From: JBBDYD01 sp040901865
Lineage (GTDB): Bacteria; Bacteroidota; Ignavibacteria; UBA10030
Reading direction: 5' to 3'
Length of the DNA stretch: 12,306 nucleotides
NCBI GenBank assembly: GCA_040901865.1
Contig: JBBDYD010000196.1
Span: 1 to 12,306 of the forward strand
Shown here: positions 5,687 through 12,306 of the stretch, one piece after another
Position numbering within the stretch: position 1 is the stretch's first letter
Layout: every line of letters begins with the position of its first letter
Notes under the pieces: model-generated
The model's input: the letters and a program-made list of their open reading frames with translations, nothing else
Database searches by the model: none
What the model was told of the DNA's origin: nothing
Made by a program: the position numbers and the translations under genes

Positions 5687-7006
5687 AAGAATCGATACGT
5701 TAAAACAAACGTCGCCCCAACATTCGTGTACTTAACCGCCCTGTCGGAAAAAAGGAGTTCTCTCACCGAAAAACCGTATTGGGCCCCAAGGTTCAACGTG
5801 ACCCGATTTTCAAGGTAAAACATGAACTGTCCGGCCAGAAGTTGGGAGGTTCTCGGGCCCTCATAAAACGGAATCTCCTCCGCTCGTTCAAGGGAGTATC
5901 GGAGGGAGGATTCAATCCGATCCGTCCATTCGTGGGACAGGAGACATTCCGCCTCTGTGAACGTCCGCTTCGGTACACGTTTCGAGATCGATGTCCGCCT
6001 TCGAATGCTTGCAAAGAAGTGCGTTGAAGTCGACACATCGTATCCGTACTCGGCGGTCAACACCAGGAAATCGAAGGATCCCCGGTCAAGTCGCCGCCCG
6101 CCTGAACCATCCCGGGTTCGTTGAAAAGAATTATGCTCCACACCTGCCTGGACCTTCCACCCAAACAACCGGCGAACAATAGACTCGAGCCGGACATCGG
6201 CAACCTTCAGTATTGAATAGGTGGTCAACATTCCTTCATCCGTGATCCCCAACGAGTCGAGAGTACCGAAGAGATCACCGAAAAAGTGCTTTTCAGGAAA
6301 GTCAAACAGGGAGATGTATGCTGATCGGCGCGAATACAGCTGCGCCAGGAGAATGATCTCTTCACGAGTTGGTTCCCGCACCAACAGGGAGTCCTCGCGC
6401 AGCCGATCGAGGACTCTCAGGATAGCGAAGACGCTTTGACCGCCCCGGACCTTCCCAAACCCCGCCCCCACCTCGGCCATGAAATCATAGCCGTAACTTT
6501 CGGATTCCGTGTAATCTGACAAATGGCGCGTTACGAAAATATTGCTGGACTCGAAATCCGATCGCGCTTCGGCCGAAACGTTTGAATATGCAAACCAGGT
6601 TTCGGGAATCAGATACAAAGCTCCCTCAAGGGGAAGACGGAGCCTCAAGCGGCCTTGTTGTCGGGCGATCTCATCGATCTGCAGAGAATCGACTCTCCTG
6701 TCTTCAGAGAATGCAAAAGAAACCGACAATGACGGTTGGAGGTTCAATACCACGGATTCATTCGTCTCATACAGACTGTACCAGAGCGTTGCATTTCCGG
6801 CATCATTGATACGGCTCTCCTCAGAGAGGTCCGGCCATTTCTGATAATCACGGGAAACCCCGCCATCAAAGGAGAGGTCTAAACGCTGATAGAACGTCTC
6901 CGGGGAGCCGGAAATCGCTGATGCGGAGTTCCTGCGCAGAGGTGTGAAGACTCCACATACTCAGCAGGACGAACAGGCGAGAGAATGTCCCCCACGCCGT
7001 CGTCAC
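5683..7006 (-). CDS. outer-membrane beta-barrel protein, frameshifted near the N-terminus
   Basis: The body reads in one frame from about 6880 to the stop at 5683 and ends TYRFF, the terminal aromatic typical of BAM-inserted barrels. Its second half alternates polar and hydrophobic residues in strand-sized segments (for example the run ending VGATFVLTYRFF). The body frame has no ATG near its 5' end; it stays open up to a TGA at 6961-6963, with a GTG at 6753 only midway. The missing N-terminus is in the neighbouring frame: a GTG at 7006 overlaps the TGA of the GH3 gene (GTGA) and encodes a signal peptide, then stops at 6866-6868. Joining the frames needs a +1 shift somewhere in 6869-6960, probably near 6880. 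The total span of 1324 bp is 3n+1, as expected for one extra base, and a repaired product would be about 440 residues. A sequencing or assembly indel, a recent mutation or programmed frameshifting could each explain it. The family was not recognised; the partner genes suggest a role in cell-envelope glycan handling. Confidence 0.72.
6866..7006 (-). pseudogene. signal-peptide fragment of the barrel gene in the other frame
   Basis: This 46-codon frame starts at a GTG sharing four bases with the GH3 stop, a typical translational-coupling overlap. It encodes a canonical signal peptide: a basic n-region (TFSR), the hydrophobic core LFVLLSMW and an A-x-A-like cleavage site (HTSA|Q at about residue 24). 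The first mature residues are QELRISDFRLPGDVLSAF, and the frame stops soon after. On its own it would be a pointless peptide. Together with the body frame it makes a complete exported barrel protein, so I take it as the 5' end of that gene. Confidence 0.7.
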
Positions 7007-9873
7007 TGGAGAGATTCGAAGATTGCGTTGTGCACGGCGGGGCGAACGTCGAAGATCTTCGAGCTCTCTCGCGTGGGATACACGCGGTTGGTAAGGAAAA
7101 TCACGATGACGTTTTTCTCAGGGTCACACACAACTGATGTCCCGGTGAATCCTGTATGGAGAAACGTTTTTTCTGATGTGCGGACGCCGGAAAAAGATCG
7201 GCCGGATCCACGTGTATCCCAGCCAATGGCACGAGTGCTTGCAAAAGACTGACGCCCCGTAAACGACCGAACAGTTTCCTCGCTTAGATACCGCTGCCTT
7301 CCATAAGTTCCCCCGTTGAGCAACATCTGCATGAATATCGTAAGGTCCGATGCCGTTGAAAACAATCCTGCATGACCCGAGACGCCTCCGAGAGTCGCGG
7401 CATTTTCATCGTGCACGCGTCCGCGAACCGCTTGACCGGTTCGATGCCAATACGTATCAATTTCAGTAGGAGCAATCGAAGGATGGAGTTCCGGCGGCGG
7501 ATTGAACATCGTGCGAGTCATACCGAGGGGTTTGAAGAACACCGAATCAACATACTGATCCAGCGGTTTCCCGCTCACACTCTCAACGAGTTTGCCTATG
7601 GTGATCAATCCGAGGTCGCTGTACAGCGTCGAATCCCCGGTTCGATAGACAAGCTCCGAGGAAAAAACAGAATCGACAACGCATTCCGGTGTCTGGCAGA
7701 ATTCATAAAACCTCTTCCAGGCCGGGAGCCCGCTTGTGTGAACCATCAGATTGTAAATCGTAATGTGCTCTTTTCCATTCTGTCCAAATGCCGGCAGGTA
7801 TTTGACCACGGGATCTTCCAGCCGGATCCTCCGTTCGTCAACCAGCCGCATGACGGCACCGGTTGTTGCTATCACTTTGGTGACCGAAGCGAGGTCGAAC
7901 TGGATTGTGTTACCGATAAGAGGCGGATAGAGGTCATAGGTCTGACCACCGTATGATTTGTTGTGGACTACGATACCGTTCCGCACCACGGCCAATTGTG
8001 CTCCCGGAAACGCACTGTCTGCAATGGCCTTTCGTATGATCCGATCGACCCGGGCAAGACGTTCGGGATCGAACCCTGCCTCGATGGGTGTCCCATTGCG
8101 GAGTACTACTTTATCATAGAGTATGCCGGAACCAAAGGGAAAGACTCCGGGCATGGTAACCGGGAGTTTGCCCGAGGCGGGTTCTTCACCAAAGATCACT
8201 TCGGCGGCTGCGCTCACAACCACAGGGGCCCCGCTGTAGGCACAAACGTACGTGTCGATACCGGGGAAGCCCATGACAATGTATGGATTCCCAAACGAGA
8301 CTCCGATGACATGTTTGCCACGTGCCTCAAGACTGTCCAGCAATCGGGTGACCGGCGCCGGCGCAAACCCCGTCATTTCACCGGACCGGGTATAGAAATG
8401 CAACTGGGCAATCACGAGATCTGCTTTCATCAGGGAATCGAATGCAGCTGCGTAGTCGAGGGAGTCTCGCGGAATGAGCACAATTTCATCCATAGGACCG
8501 AGACGTTTGACCAGTTCCCAGTGGAAAGCCCGCCCGGAAAGCGGATCGTCCTGGTCGCTGAGCACGAGATCCACCACTTTCTTCCCATCCATTCTTGTCA
8601 GTGGCAGTACTCCGCTCCTGTTACCAAGCACCGTAATGGACTTGCGTGCAATTTCCTTTGCGAGTCGCAGATGATCCGGCGAAGCCACGACTTCTGCCAC
8701 ACGGTCAATATCAACGTATCGGTTTTCGACGATCCCTGTCCATTGCTTGAGCGTCAGAACACGCCTCACGGATTCGTCCAGCCTCTGCATGGAAATGGCC
8801 CCGCGTTTCACCGCAGACGCCAATGCTTCCACGGCAAGGTCCGCATCGGGCGGCATGAGGACAAGATCCGCCCCTGCCTGAACCGCCAGAACGGCGGACT
8901 CTCCCGGATGGTACTTTGCCGCAACACCTTCCATGACCATCGCATCCGTCACCACAAGTCCCTTGAATCCCATCTGCTCCTTGAGAAGTTTGGTTGATAT
9001 CGACGGCGAAACAGTGGCGGGAATTCCCGCACCCGTGTCGAGGGCCATGGCGGAAATGTGCGCCACCATGACAGACAGCACGCCTTCATCAAACGCCCGC
9101 TGAAACGGCGGCAATTCAAGAGAATCAAACCTTGCGCGAGAGAACGTGAGAATGGGGAGATCGAGATGCGTGTCCAGATGCGTATCGCCGTGGCCGGGAA
9201 AATGTTTGACCGTCGCGATCACGCCTTCTTCCTGAGAACCCTTGATAAACGCCAACGCCATTGAGGCAACAAGTTCCGGGTTATCGCCAAAAGAGCGCGT
9301 ATTGATCACCGGATTTTCAGGGTTATTATTGACATCGGTTACAGGAGCGTAATTCTGATGGACGCCCAGTGCCCGGGCCTCTCGAGCGGTTGCCCGACCC
9401 ATTTCGTAGGCGAACTCGGGGTTCCTCGTGGCTCCAAGCGCCATGGCACGAGGAAACGTCGTGGCCTTTCTGATGCGCATCCCGGCTCCATATTCGAAAT
9501 CCGCGGCGATGAGGAGGGGAACATCAGCGAGTGACTGAAGTTTGTTAATCTGAACAGCGTATTCGTACACGTCGCCGATCGAAAAAATGAAACCTCCCAA
9601 TTTCCTGGTGGTTGTCAAGCGCTCGAGCGTTTGCCAGGAAGCCGAACCCTCGGCCATATAAGAGCCCTCCGTCCAGACAAAAACAAGCTGTGCGGCTTTC
9701 TCTTCCAGAGTCAGGGACTTCAGGGTCCGCTCCACCCAGGCCGGGTCGGGGGGGATGGGAGTCCAGGAGGGGCCCATGAAGCGTTGAGTCTCGCGTGGTG
9801 TTGTGCAGGAGACGGCCATCCCTGCTAAAAGAACAATCGCCATGATTTTATTGTTGAGCGGAGTTGTTTGCAT
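7003..9873 (-). CDS. GH3 beta-N-acetylhexosaminidase fused to a serine beta-lactamase-like domain, lipoprotein
   Basis: A 956-residue exported enzyme. Residues 1-23 form a lipoprotein signal peptide (AVSC, Cys 23). Residues about 45-385 are the GH3 TIM barrel with the NagZ signature KHFPGHGDT (223-231), a D234-T-H236 dyad serving as acid/base, and the nucleophile D310 in VVTDAM. Residues about 400-600 are the GH3 C-terminal alpha/beta domain. Residues about 601-950 are a class C beta-lactamase/PBP-like domain with SVTK (S663, K666), YSD (Y751) and HTG (906-908). The barrel motifs predict release of terminal GlcNAc from muropeptides or chitin-like glycans. The serine domain could be a D,D-peptidase, amidase or esterase; its YSD and HTG motifs differ from the classical YxN and KTG, so antibiotic resistance should not be assumed. 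This fusion is known in Bacteroidota. It starts 10 bp after the kinase stop, and its own stop is coupled to the barrel gene. Confidence 0.93.
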   Translation of the reverse strand: MQTTPLNNKIMAIVLLAGMAVSCTTPRETQRFMGPSWTPIPPDPAWVERTLKSLTLEEKAAQLVFVWTEGSYMAEGSASWQTLERLTTTRKLGGFIFSIGDVYEYAVQINKLQSLADVPLLIAADFEYGAGMRIRKATTFPRAMALGATRNPEFAYEMGRATAREARALGVHQNYAPVTDVNNNPENPVINTRSFGDNPELVASMALAFIKGSQEEGVIATVKHFPGHGDTHLDTHLDLPILTFSRARFDSLELPPFQRAFDEGVLSVMVAHISAMALDTGAGIPATVSPSISTKLLKEQMGFKGLVVTDAMVMEGVAAKYHPGESAVLAVQAGADLVLMPPDADLAVEALASAVKRGAISMQRLDESVRRVLTLKQWTGIVENRYVDIDRVAEVVASPDHLRLAKEIARKSITVLGNRSGVLPLTRMDGKKVVDLVLSDQDDPLSGRAFHWELVKRLGPMDEIVLIPRDSLDYAAAFDSLMKADLVIAQLHFYTRSGEMTGFAPAPVTRLLDSLEARGKHVIGVSFGNPYIVMGFPGIDTYVCAYSGAPVVVSAAAEVIFGEEPASGKLPVTMPGVFPFGSGILYDKVVLRNGTPIEAGFDPERLARVDRIIRKAIADSAFPGAQLAVVRNGIVVHNKSYGGQTYDLYPPLIGNTIQFDLASVTKVIATTGAVMRLVDERRIRLEDPVVKYLPAFGQNGKEHITIYNLMVHTSGLPAWKRFYEFCQTPECVVDSVFSSELVYRTGDSTLYSDLGLITIGKLVESVSGKPLDQYVDSVFFKPLGMTRTMFNPPPELHPSIAPTEIDTYWHRTGQAVRGRVHDENAATLGGVSGHAGLFSTASDLTIFMQMLLNGGTYGRQRYLSEETVRSFTGRQSFASTRAIGWDTRGSGRSFSGVRTSEKTFLHTGFTGTSVVCDPEKNVIVIFLTNRVYPTRESSKIFDVRPAVHNAIFESLQ

Positions 9874-9883
9874 GAGGGAAATT

Positions 9884-10834
9884 CTATTGGTTCAGGAGTT
9901 TCAGGGCAATCAAAACGGCGCCGTATGCCGGTGTGGCTTGTGGCTTTCGAACAATGATCTGGGGCAACGAAAACTCGATTTTATGTTTAACGATCTTTGT
10001 AAACACTGATTCGGCGATCAACAGGCCCCCGATGAACGAGAGCGGAATCTTCTGCCGGGGCCCCCGGGTGGCCTGTTCCATCCTCAGCGTCAATCCCCTG
10101 ACAAGCTCTGATAATTCGAACGCAGCCCGGTTGAGAATACGCTCGCACTCCAGATCGTGGTCCATGGCTCCCTGAATCACCAACGGAGCAATTGACGCGA
10201 TGTCAAAATTGTTTTTATATATCTCCTCGATAATTCGTTCCTGACCTGAAAGTCCGAATCGATCCGCCATCAACTGCGTCAATCGGGTTTTCCTCCCCCG
10301 GCCGTCAAGCTCCTTGCTCACAGCGGCAAACGCGTCGCGCCCAATCGCGTACCCGCTTCCCTCATCGCCAATGAATCTCCCCCATCCTCCGGTTCGAAGA
10401 ACCTCGCCTTCCGGCGTCTTCCCAAACGCAATTGAGCCGGTGCCGGCAATGAGAATAATCCCGCCTGCACCTTCAAACGCACCCTCGAGCGCCACCCGGG
10501 CGTCGCTGTCAATTCGCATCCTCGCGAACTGGACCCCGAAATTCCTGGCGTGGTCCTGCAAGGCTGCGCGCATGCGTTCCTGATCCGATTCTCTCCCCGC
10601 ACCGGTCAGGCCCGCAACCACGGCGTGCACTTCAGCGATCGGGCGTCCGGTCTTCTGACAGAGGTTCGTTACGAGGGTAAAAAGATTGCCGGCCGCTTTT
10701 TCCGTTCCCATGATTTGGAAATTGGACGGACCTCCCGACTCTTCGGCCAGGACGGCACCGGAAGAATCAGCCAATATCGCCGTGGTTTTCGTCCCGCCTC
10801 CATCGATTCCGATAACGAATGTGGCTTTGTTCAT
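9884..10834 (-). CDS. BadF/BadG/BcrA/BcrD-family amino-sugar kinase (N-acetylglucosamine kinase-like)
   Basis: A 316-residue cytoplasmic ASKHA-fold kinase. The first phosphate loop is DGGGTKT (11-17), the catalytic-base region is DSDAR (D111), the second phosphate loop is AGTGS (130-134), and the GGWGRFIGDEGSGYAIG block (149-165) is diagnostic of the GlcNAc-kinase/MurK branch. This family phosphorylates GlcNAc at C6, or GlcNAc and MurNAc at C1/C6 in MurK-type enzymes; the residues seen do not decide between them. It is the first gene of a three-gene operon with the GH3 fusion, which supports a role in salvaging sugar released from peptidoglycan. No etherase (murQ), transporter or NagA/NagB gene is in the window. 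The ATG at 10834 has no clear ribosome site. A large palindrome lies 106 bp upstream. Confidence 0.92.
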   Translation of the reverse strand: MNKATFVIGIDGGGTKTTAILADSSGAVLAEESGGPSNFQIMGTEKAAGNLFTLVTNLCQKTGRPIAEVHAVVAGLTGAGRESDQERMRAALQDHARNFGVQFARMRIDSDARVALEGAFEGAGGIILIAGTGSIAFGKTPEGEVLRTGGWGRFIGDEGSGYAIGRDAFAAVSKELDGRGRKTRLTQLMADRFGLSGQERIIEEIYKNNFDIASIAPLVIQGAMDHDLECERILNRAAFELSELVRGLTLRMEQATRGPRQKIPLSFIGGLLIAESVFTKIVKHKIEFSLPQIIVRKPQATPAYGAVLIALKLLNQ

Positions 10835-10918
10835 GTTGAGAGAAGGTATTGATAAAAAATCACAAAAAATGAAACTTTACCCACAAATGTCACGGTGAAG
10901 ATCGCATCAAAGATGACT

Positions 10919-10974
10919 GTTACCGATTTACGTTCTATGGTAACCTTTCCAAGGTTAAACCTTGGCAAGGTTAC
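10919..10974. promoter_or_regulatory. nested palindrome, probable operator, in the divergent control region
   Basis: Arms of 17 bp (10940-10956 and 10958-10974) flank one central base with a single mismatch. Each arm is itself an inverted repeat: AACCTT-N3-AAGGTT, occurring twice in a row. An extra GTTACC at 10919-10924 is inverted relative to GGTAAC at 10939-10944. There is no T-tract, and the site lies between divergent genes, so a terminator is unlikely. The double-dyad layout suits a dimeric or tetrameric regulator acting on the kinase operon and/or the plus-strand promoter at 11023. The regulator is unknown. Confidence 0.7.
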
Positions 10975-10982
10975 AAAAGCCG

Positions 10983-10993
10983 TGCCAGTGGCA
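10983..10993. promoter_or_regulatory. small palindrome TGCCAGTGGCA
   Basis: A perfect 5-1-5 dyad 9 bp beyond the large palindrome and 30 bp before the -35-like element at 11023. It could be a second protein-binding site; short dyads also arise by chance. Confidence 0.3.
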
Positions 10994-11022
10994 AGCTTCC
11001 TCGTATTTCGTTTTCTTCATTA

Positions 11023-11051
11023 TTGTTCCTTCCCGGATTGTTTTCTATAAT
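11023..11051 (+). promoter_or_regulatory. sigma70-like promoter
   Basis: TTGTTC (11023-11028), then exactly 17 bp, then a perfect TATAAT (11046-11051). Transcription would start near 11058, just before the ATG at 11074. The -35 is weak apart from TTG, but the spacing and -10 are ideal. The large palindrome lies about 50 bp upstream, where an activator or repressor could reach it. Confidence 0.6.
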
Positions 11052-11073
11052 GACAAAGTTCGATGTTGACTTC

Positions 11074-11223
11074 ATGAGACTCTCTCTCCTCCTTCCGTTC
11101 ATCTTCGCAGCACACGTCGTTGCCCAGAACGAAGTCATAATCGGCCCGGACACCCGCTACGGCAAAGTGCGATCACAGTCGGGCCCGCCCGGCTACGCCG
11201 TTCGGTCGGGCAGGTGCGTTTAG
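11074..11223 (+). CDS. short signal-peptide ORF, possible gene remnant
   Basis: A 49-residue frame beginning MRLSLLLPFIFAAHVVAQ, a convincing Sec signal peptide with cleavage near AQ|NEV or VVA|Q. Only about 31 residues follow before a TAG; they are rich in Gly, Ser and Arg and match no domain I know. A sigma70-like promoter precedes it at a sensible distance. Other frames stay open past the stop for up to about 60 codons but show no recognisable domain. It may be a tiny secreted peptide, or the surviving 5' end of a decayed secreted-protein gene. I cannot tell which. Confidence 0.4.
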   Translation: MRLSLLLPFIFAAHVVAQNEVIIGPDTRYGKVRSQSGPPGYAVRSGRCV

Positions 11224-11383
11224 AGACTGCGATTATGCCTTTCAACGCAGTGGCGCGGAGAACAGCAGAGAAGAGACGCTGACCTAAAGGCAGCGGTGAA
11301 AACCCTCGGAACAAAATCGAGTTACTTTTGTTATATTGGGGGGGTAAATGTCTACCACGGTCGCACAAAAAGAGGATTGCGAG
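11224..11383 (+). promoter_or_regulatory. leader and promoter region of the tlpA-dsbD genes
   Basis: No gene was seen here. TACTTTTG at 11323-11330 matches the -7 element (TAnnTTTG) of Bacteroidota promoters, but no TTG lies at the expected upstream position. A TATATT overlaps downstream (11332-11337). A run of seven G follows (11338-11344), just before an in-frame ATG at 11348. A weak hairpin, CGCTG ... CAGCG with an inner CC/GG pair, is at about 11276-11295 and lacks a T-tract. The promoter call is tentative. Confidence 0.35.
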
Positions 11384-11857
11384 ATGAAACAAATGGTTTT
11401 GTTTGTTTTGGCTGTTATGTTCGTAGCAGGGATCGCCCAGGGACAGAACCGCAAAGCGGCGGATTTCAAACTTACCACGGCCGACGGATCCATCGTTGAA
11501 CTTTCCAAACTTCAGGGAAAGATCGTCCTGGTGAATTTTTGGGCAACCTGGTGCGGACCGTGCCGGAGGGAAATTCCTGATTTTATCGAAGTGTATGAGA
11601 AATACAAATCAAGGGGATTTGAAATCGTCGGCATCGCCCTGGATGAGGAAGGATTCAACCTTGTCACACCATTCGTCAAAAAATTCAGGATTTCGTATCC
11701 CGTCGTCATTGGCACCGGAAAGACCGTTAACGCGTATGGCGGTTTTGATGTTATCCCCACCACCTTCCTGATCGACCGCAAGGGAATGATTGTCGATGAG
11801 CACATGGGCCTCATGACTAAGGTCGATCTCGAGAAAAAGCTTAAGGATATTCTCTAA
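11384..11857 (+). CDS. TlpA/ResA-like thiol-disulfide oxidoreductase
   Basis: An exported thioredoxin-fold protein of 157 residues from the ATG at 11384. The signal peptide is MKQMVLFVLAVMFVAGIAQG. The active site WCGPC (56-60) sits in NFWATWCGPCRREIPDF, the TlpA/ResA/AhpC-TSA pattern. The cis-proline loop IPTTF and the strand FLIDRKGMIV complete the fold. Such proteins reduce disulfides outside the cytoplasm, for example of apocytochrome c or copper-site proteins. An upstream in-frame ATG (11348) would add 12 polar residues before the signal peptide. GAGG 8 bp before 11384 supports the shorter start. It lies 21 bp before a DsbD-type gene on the same strand, which would be its electron source. 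The exact partner is not shown by the sequence. Confidence 0.92.
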   Translation: MKQMVLFVLAVMFVAGIAQGQNRKAADFKLTTADGSIVELSKLQGKIVLVNFWATWCGPCRREIPDFIEVYEKYKSRGFEIVGIALDEEGFNLVTPFVKKFRISYPVVIGTGKTVNAYGGFDVIPTTFLIDRKGMIVDEHMGLMTKVDLEKKLKDIL

Positions 11858-11878
11858 GAATCCCGAGCTTTTATTCCC

Positions 11879-12306
11879 ATGCCCACAATAACGCGCCTCC
11901 TCGTTTTCTCCATTGTTTGCTTGTCGGGCGCACTTGCTCAATCGACGCCTGGCGGGCTCTCGTCCACTGCCTCGAAGGTGCGGGCGGCGATTCAGGTTTC
12001 CACAGATCGCGTACCAGCGGGCTCAATCGCGCGCGTTGGCATATCGTTGACCATCGAAGACTCCTGGCATGTTAACTCGTATACTCCCACCTATGACTAC
12101 CTCATCGGCACCGGGCTGGACATTGAACCGGTGGAAGGCATCATCGTCTCGGATCTGCGGTACCCTCCCGGGCATCATCAGCAATTCGACTTTGCAGAAG
12201 AACCGCTGAGTGTCTATGACAAGACGGTAACGATCTTCCTTTCACTCCGCATCTCGGAAAAACTCGAACCGGGTGAATACCGCGTTCCGGCGAAGCTTCG
12301 TGTCCA
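11879..12306 (+). CDS. dsbD: DsbD-type protein-disulfide reductase, N-terminal periplasmic domain (partial)
   Basis: The first 142 codons are present; the gene runs off the right edge. A signal peptide (core LLVFSIVCLSG, cleavage ALA|Q at residues 20/21) is followed by the immunoglobulin-like DsbD alpha domain. Visible features are VPAGSIARVGISLTIEDSWHV (residues 45-65, W63 and H64), SDLRYPPG (91-98), and the strands DKTVTIFLSL and PGEYRVPAKLRV. These fit the N-terminal domain of cytochrome c-biogenesis/DsbD proteins, which receives electrons from a membrane domain fed by cytoplasmic thioredoxin. The active-site cysteines of this domain and the membrane part lie outside the window, so the full architecture is unseen. 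It follows the TlpA-like gene by 21 bp, probably in one operon. Confidence 0.85.
   Translation, partial: MPTITRLLVFSIVCLSGALAQSTPGGLSSTASKVRAAIQVSTDRVPAGSIARVGISLTIEDSWHVNSYTPTYDYLIGTGLDIEPVEGIIVSDLRYPPGHHQQFDFAEEPLSVYDKTVTIFLSLRISEKLEPGEYRVPAKLRV

Noticed and set aside
7963..8997. 344-codon plus-strand open frame inside the GH3 fusion
   Set aside because: It is fully antisense to a gene with intact catalytic motifs; its His/Arg/Pro-rich translation matches no family.
7003..9873. Antibiotic-resistance beta-lactamase
   Set aside because: The serine domain is fused to a GH3 hexosaminidase and its second and third motifs are not the classical ones; an envelope-glycan role is more likely.
10940..10974. 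Rho-independent terminator
   Set aside because: The dyad lies between divergent genes, has almost no loop, and lacks a T-tract on either side.

Overview
The window looks like chromosomal DNA of a moderately GC-rich, Gram-negative bacterium, most likely of the Bacteroidota/Chlorobiota/Ignavibacteriota (FCB) group. The signs are a GH3-beta-lactamase fusion lipoprotein of the type common in Bacteroidota, weak or absent Shine-Dalgarno sites before most genes, a beta-barrel protein ending in an aromatic residue, and a four-helix-bundle 'S23/IVS' gene outside rRNA. The phylum call is inference. No rRNA, tRNA, insertion sequence, phage gene or CRISPR array was seen.

Positions 1-5046 (minus strand) hold housekeeping and metabolic genes. 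In transcription order they are a glutamate-semialdehyde dehydrogenase (pruA-type), a zinc-finger/DUF2007 protein, succinyl-CoA synthetase beta (sucC), the Asp/Glu-tRNA amidotransferase subunit gatB, and the start of a four-helix-bundle gene cut by the window edge. The short gaps here repeatedly carry degenerate tandem repeats of 7-10 bp. Two of these touch or run into the ends of gatB. The pruA upstream region holds two adjacent inverted repeats.

Positions 5216-10834 centre on a minus-strand operon that appears to act on peptidoglycan amino sugars. It contains a BadF/NagK-type amino-sugar kinase, a secreted GH3 N-acetylhexosaminidase fused to a serine beta-lactamase/transpeptidase-like domain, and an outer-membrane beta-barrel protein that starts by a 4-bp GTGA overlap. 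The barrel gene is frameshifted: its signal peptide lies in one frame and the rest in another. A small plus-strand lipoprotein with an NTF2/DUF4440-like look converges on it, with overlapping stop codons. The likely logic is that the GH3 lipoprotein releases GlcNAc (and possibly trims peptides) outside the cytoplasm, the barrel protein sits in the outer membrane, and the kinase phosphorylates imported sugar.

Positions 10835-12306 are a divergent control region followed by plus-strand genes. A 35-bp near-perfect nested palindrome lies between the kinase operon and a sigma70-like promoter, which precedes a short signal-peptide ORF that may be a gene remnant. Next come a TlpA-like thiol-disulfide oxidoreductase and the N-terminal part of a DsbD-type reductase, a plausible extracytoplasmic thiol-reducing operon.

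The most notable points are the frameshifted, translationally coupled barrel gene, the amino-sugar salvage operon with its nested palindrome, and the family of period-7/8/10 intergenic repeats. I do not see clear evidence of a wholly new defence or mobile system.
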